Below the pieces are notes generated by a model that was not told the origin of the DNA, did not search any database, and saw only the letters and a list, made by a program, of their open reading frames with translations. From positions 1 through 15,103 of the forward strand of contig JBBQHC010000074.1 of assembly GCA_038323615.1 (NCBI GenBank): a stretch of DNA of 15,103 nucleotides, written 5' to 3'. Positions 13,582 through 15,103 of the stretch are shown piece by piece; within the stretch, counting starts at the first letter, position 1; each line of letters starts with the position of its first letter. Made by a program: the position numbers and the translations under genes. This DNA comes from JBBKXP01 sp038323615 (GTDB lineage: Bacteria; Pseudomonadota; Alphaproteobacteria; Rhodobacterales; Rhodobacteraceae).

Positions 13582-13614
13582 GATCAGGGGCGCAATAAAG
13601 TTGCGCCTTTGATC
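13582..13614 (+). terminator. 14-bp hairpin between phaA and phaB (terminator or attenuator)
   Basis: GATCAGGGGCGCAA (13582-13595) pairs with TTGCGCCTTTGATC (13601-13614) around the 5-base loop TAAAG; 12 pairs are Watson-Crick and two are G-U. The T-run lies inside the stem, and the bases after the stem are not T-rich, so it is not a textbook intrinsic terminator. It begins nine bases after the phaA stop. It could partly terminate or protect the phaA 3' end and set the phaA:phaB ratio. Confidence 0.6.
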
Positions 13615-13650
13615 GCGTCCCCGTAACATCATTCCAAGCTCAATATTTTC

Positions 13651-13657
13651 GGAGGAA
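13651..13657 (+). promoter_or_regulatory. Strong ribosome binding site of phaB
   Basis: GGAGGAA lies five bases before the ATG at 13663 and is the best Shine-Dalgarno match in the window. Unlike the phaA site it is not obviously paired, which suggests efficient translation of phaB. Confidence 0.7.
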
Positions 13658-13662
13658 CCACT

Positions 13663-14388
13663 ATGCCCAGAACAGCCCTTGTCACCGGCGGATCACGCGG
13701 AATCGGTGCTGCGATATCCAAGGCGCTACAGGCCGAAGGCTACGCCGTCGCCGCAACCTACGCCGGCAACGACGAAAAGGCCAAGGCGTTCACGGATGAA
13801 ACCGGGATCAAGACTTACAAGTGGGATGTGGCCAGTTACGACGCCTGCGCCAAGGGTGTCGCACAGGTCGCCGAGGATCTGGGACCAATCGATGTGCTGG
13901 TCAACAACGCGGGCATCACCCGCGACGCGCCGTTCCACAAGATGACCCCGCAGCAGTGGAACGAGGTCATCGGCACCAACCTGAACGGCGTGTTCAACAT
14001 GACCCACCCGGTCTGGCCGGGGATGCGCGAGCGCAAGTTCGGGCGAATCATCACAATCTCGTCGATCAACGGCCAAAAGGGTCAGTTCGCCCAAGCCAAC
14101 TATGCCGCGTCCAAGGCAGGCGATATCGGCTTCACCAAATCACTGGCGCAAGAAGGCGCGCGGGCCGGGATTACCGTCAACGTCATCGCGCCGGGCTATA
14201 TCAACACCGAGATGATGGCGACGATCCCTGAAAAGGTGATGAACGAGGTGATTTTGCCGCAGATTCCGGTCGGCCGTCTGGGCGAAGCGGACGAGATCGC
14301 GCGTTGTGTGGTCTTCCTTGCGTCGGACGCCGCCGGGTTCATTACCGGATCGACGATATCGGCCAATGGCGGTCAGTACCTGTCCTGA
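13663..14388 (+). CDS. phaB: Acetoacetyl-CoA reductase
   Basis: PhaB reduces acetoacetyl-CoA to (R)-3-hydroxybutyryl-CoA, normally with NADPH, giving the monomer for polyhydroxybutyrate. It is a 241-aa classical SDR: cofactor motif TGGSRGIG (8-15), NNAG (81-84), and catalytic Ser134 (TISSING), Tyr147 and Lys151 (NYAASK) at standard spacing. The tail APGYINTEMM and the C-terminal SANGGQYLS are typical of PhaB. An FabG-like beta-ketoacyl reductase is the main alternative, but the position directly after phaA and the ITRDAPFHKM segment favour PhaB. The start is fixed by a strong GGAGGAA. A DMT transporter gene starts 24 bases downstream. Confidence 0.94.
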   Translation: MPRTALVTGGSRGIGAAISKALQAEGYAVAATYAGNDEKAKAFTDETGIKTYKWDVASYDACAKGVAQVAEDLGPIDVLVNNAGITRDAPFHKMTPQQWNEVIGTNLNGVFNMTHPVWPGMRERKFGRIITISSINGQKGQFAQANYAASKAGDIGFTKSLAQEGARAGITVNVIAPGYINTEMMATIPEKVMNEVILPQIPVGRLGEADEIARCVVFLASDAAGFITGSTISANGGQYLS

Positions 14389-14412
14389 CGCCGACCCTCG
14401 CCTGACATACCC

Positions 14413-15103
14413 GTGAACCGCCGCGCCGCTACCCTGACCGGGTTCGTTGCCGTCCTGCTTTGGGCGCTGTTGGCCCTGTTTACGGTCGGATCGGCCCCGG
14501 TGCCGCCGTTCCAATTGTCGGCGATGTCGTTCGCCATAGGTGGCTGCATCGGGTTGGTGTGGCTGGGGGTGACGGGCGGATTTGCGACCCTCGCGCAGGT
14601 GCCTTTGCGGGTCTATGTGTTCGGCACGGCGGGGTTGTTTGGCTATCACGCCTTGTATTTCAGTGCCTTGCGCGTCGCCCCGGCGGCCGAGGCGGGGCTG
14701 ATCGCCTACCTCTGGCCGCTGCTGATCGTGCTGCTGTCCGGGCTTTTGCCGGGCGAGAGGTTGCGCGGCGGTCATGTCGCGGGTGCCGTGGTCGCCTTTG
14801 CCGGGGCAGCGTTGATCGTGGCCAACGGCGCGGGTGGTTTCGCCGCCGACAATCTGCCGGGCTATGGTCTGGCCCTGCTTTGCGCAATTACGTGGGCGGC
14901 ATATTCAGTCGGGTCGCGCTGGTTCGGTGCGGTGCCGACGGGCAGCGTGGCGGTGTTCTGTCAGGCCACCGCGGTGTTATCCGGTCTGACCCATCTGGCC
15001 GTCGAAACGACGGTTTGGCCATCATCGCCTATCGGTTGGGCCGCGGTTATCGGCCTGGGCCTTGGCCCGGTCGGCCTTGCGTTCGTTGTCTGGGATATCG
15101 GGG
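14413..15103 (+). CDS. DMT/EamA-family exporter, YddG-like (C-terminus beyond window)
   Basis: This is an inner-membrane drug/metabolite transporter, open to the window end after 230 codons, with the usual family total near 290-300. The translation begins MNRRAATLTGFVAVLLWALL from a GTG. Landmarks shared with E. coli YddG, an aromatic amino acid exporter, are the ATLTGFVAVLLW opening, GLIAYLWPLLIVLLS at about 99-113, ALLCAITWAAYSVGSRW at about 154-170, and GLAFVVWDIG at the right edge, which parallels GFAYAAWNVG. Seven to eight hydrophobic segments are visible. The GTG at 14413 is the first plausible start after the phaB stop (24 bases away); there is no strong ribosome binding site, so a start a little downstream is possible. 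The substrate is not certain; amino acid or metabolite export is the family norm. Linkage to phaAB may be only positional. Confidence 0.85.
   Translation, partial: MNRRAATLTGFVAVLLWALLALFTVGSAPVPPFQLSAMSFAIGGCIGLVWLGVTGGFATLAQVPLRVYVFGTAGLFGYHALYFSALRVAPAAEAGLIAYLWPLLIVLLSGLLPGERLRGGHVAGAVVAFAGAALIVANGAGGFAADNLPGYGLALLCAITWAAYSVGSRWFGAVPTGSVAVFCQATAVLSGLTHLAVETTVWPSSPIGWAAVIGLGLGPVGLAFVVWDIG

Noticed and set aside
1..15103. CRISPR array, toxin-antitoxin pair, phage or transposon genes, tRNA or rRNA
   Set aside because: Looked for regularly spaced repeats, integrase/transposase motifs, small paired genes and cloverleaf-like segments; found none that could be supported.

Overview
This GC-rich window with dense, often ATGA-overlapping genes looks like the chromosome of an alphaproteobacterium, most probably a member of the Rhodobacterales (Roseobacter group). 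That assignment is an inference from protein style and from the housekeeping order uvrC-pgsA-moaD-moaE and the phaA-phaB pair; no rRNA or tRNA gene is present to confirm it. I see no insertion sequence, integrase, CRISPR array or tRNA, and nothing that looks like a recently acquired island.

Layout. (1) 1-2520: a LacI-family regulator (minus strand, cut by the left edge) is divergent from a formylglycine-type sulfatase/phosphonate monoester hydrolase-like enzyme; the 105-base gap holds small inverted repeats. (2) 2582-4266: a two-gene ABC-2 exporter (ATPase plus permease, YadG/YadH-like). (3) 4317-7000: a tight run of a cytoplasmic S49 (SppA-type) peptidase, a 53-residue membrane/zinc-ribbon microprotein, a CaCA-family Ca2+/cation antiporter and a pteridine-reductase-type SDR. 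(4) 7001-7376: a 376-base gap, relatively AT-rich in its middle, containing a large nested inverted repeat, a 9-bp direct repeat and two further hairpins. (5) 7377-10723: uvrC, pgsA, moaD, moaE (DNA repair, phosphatidylglycerol synthesis, molybdopterin synthase). (6) 10728-12225: tag (minus strand, convergent with moaE) and, divergent from it, a stand-alone EAL-domain protein with one altered catalytic position. (7) 12398-15103: phaA and phaB (acetyl-CoA to 3-hydroxybutyryl-CoA for PHB storage), then a YddG-like DMT/EamA exporter cut by the right edge.

How the parts work together. PhaA and PhaB are successive steps of one pathway. MoaD and MoaE are the two subunits of one enzyme. The ABC ATPase and permease form one transporter. 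The LacI regulator probably controls the divergent hydrolase. The S49/microprotein/antiporter/SDR run is probably co-transcribed, but I cannot name a common process.

Most of the window is ordinary core genome and I do not claim a new defence or mobile system. The points most worth a second look are the microprotein at 5114-5275, the hairpin that buries the phaA ribosome binding site, the 84-nt nested inverted repeat after the SDR gene, the Glu-to-Gln change in the EAL protein, and the mixed sulfatase/phosphonate-hydrolase signature.
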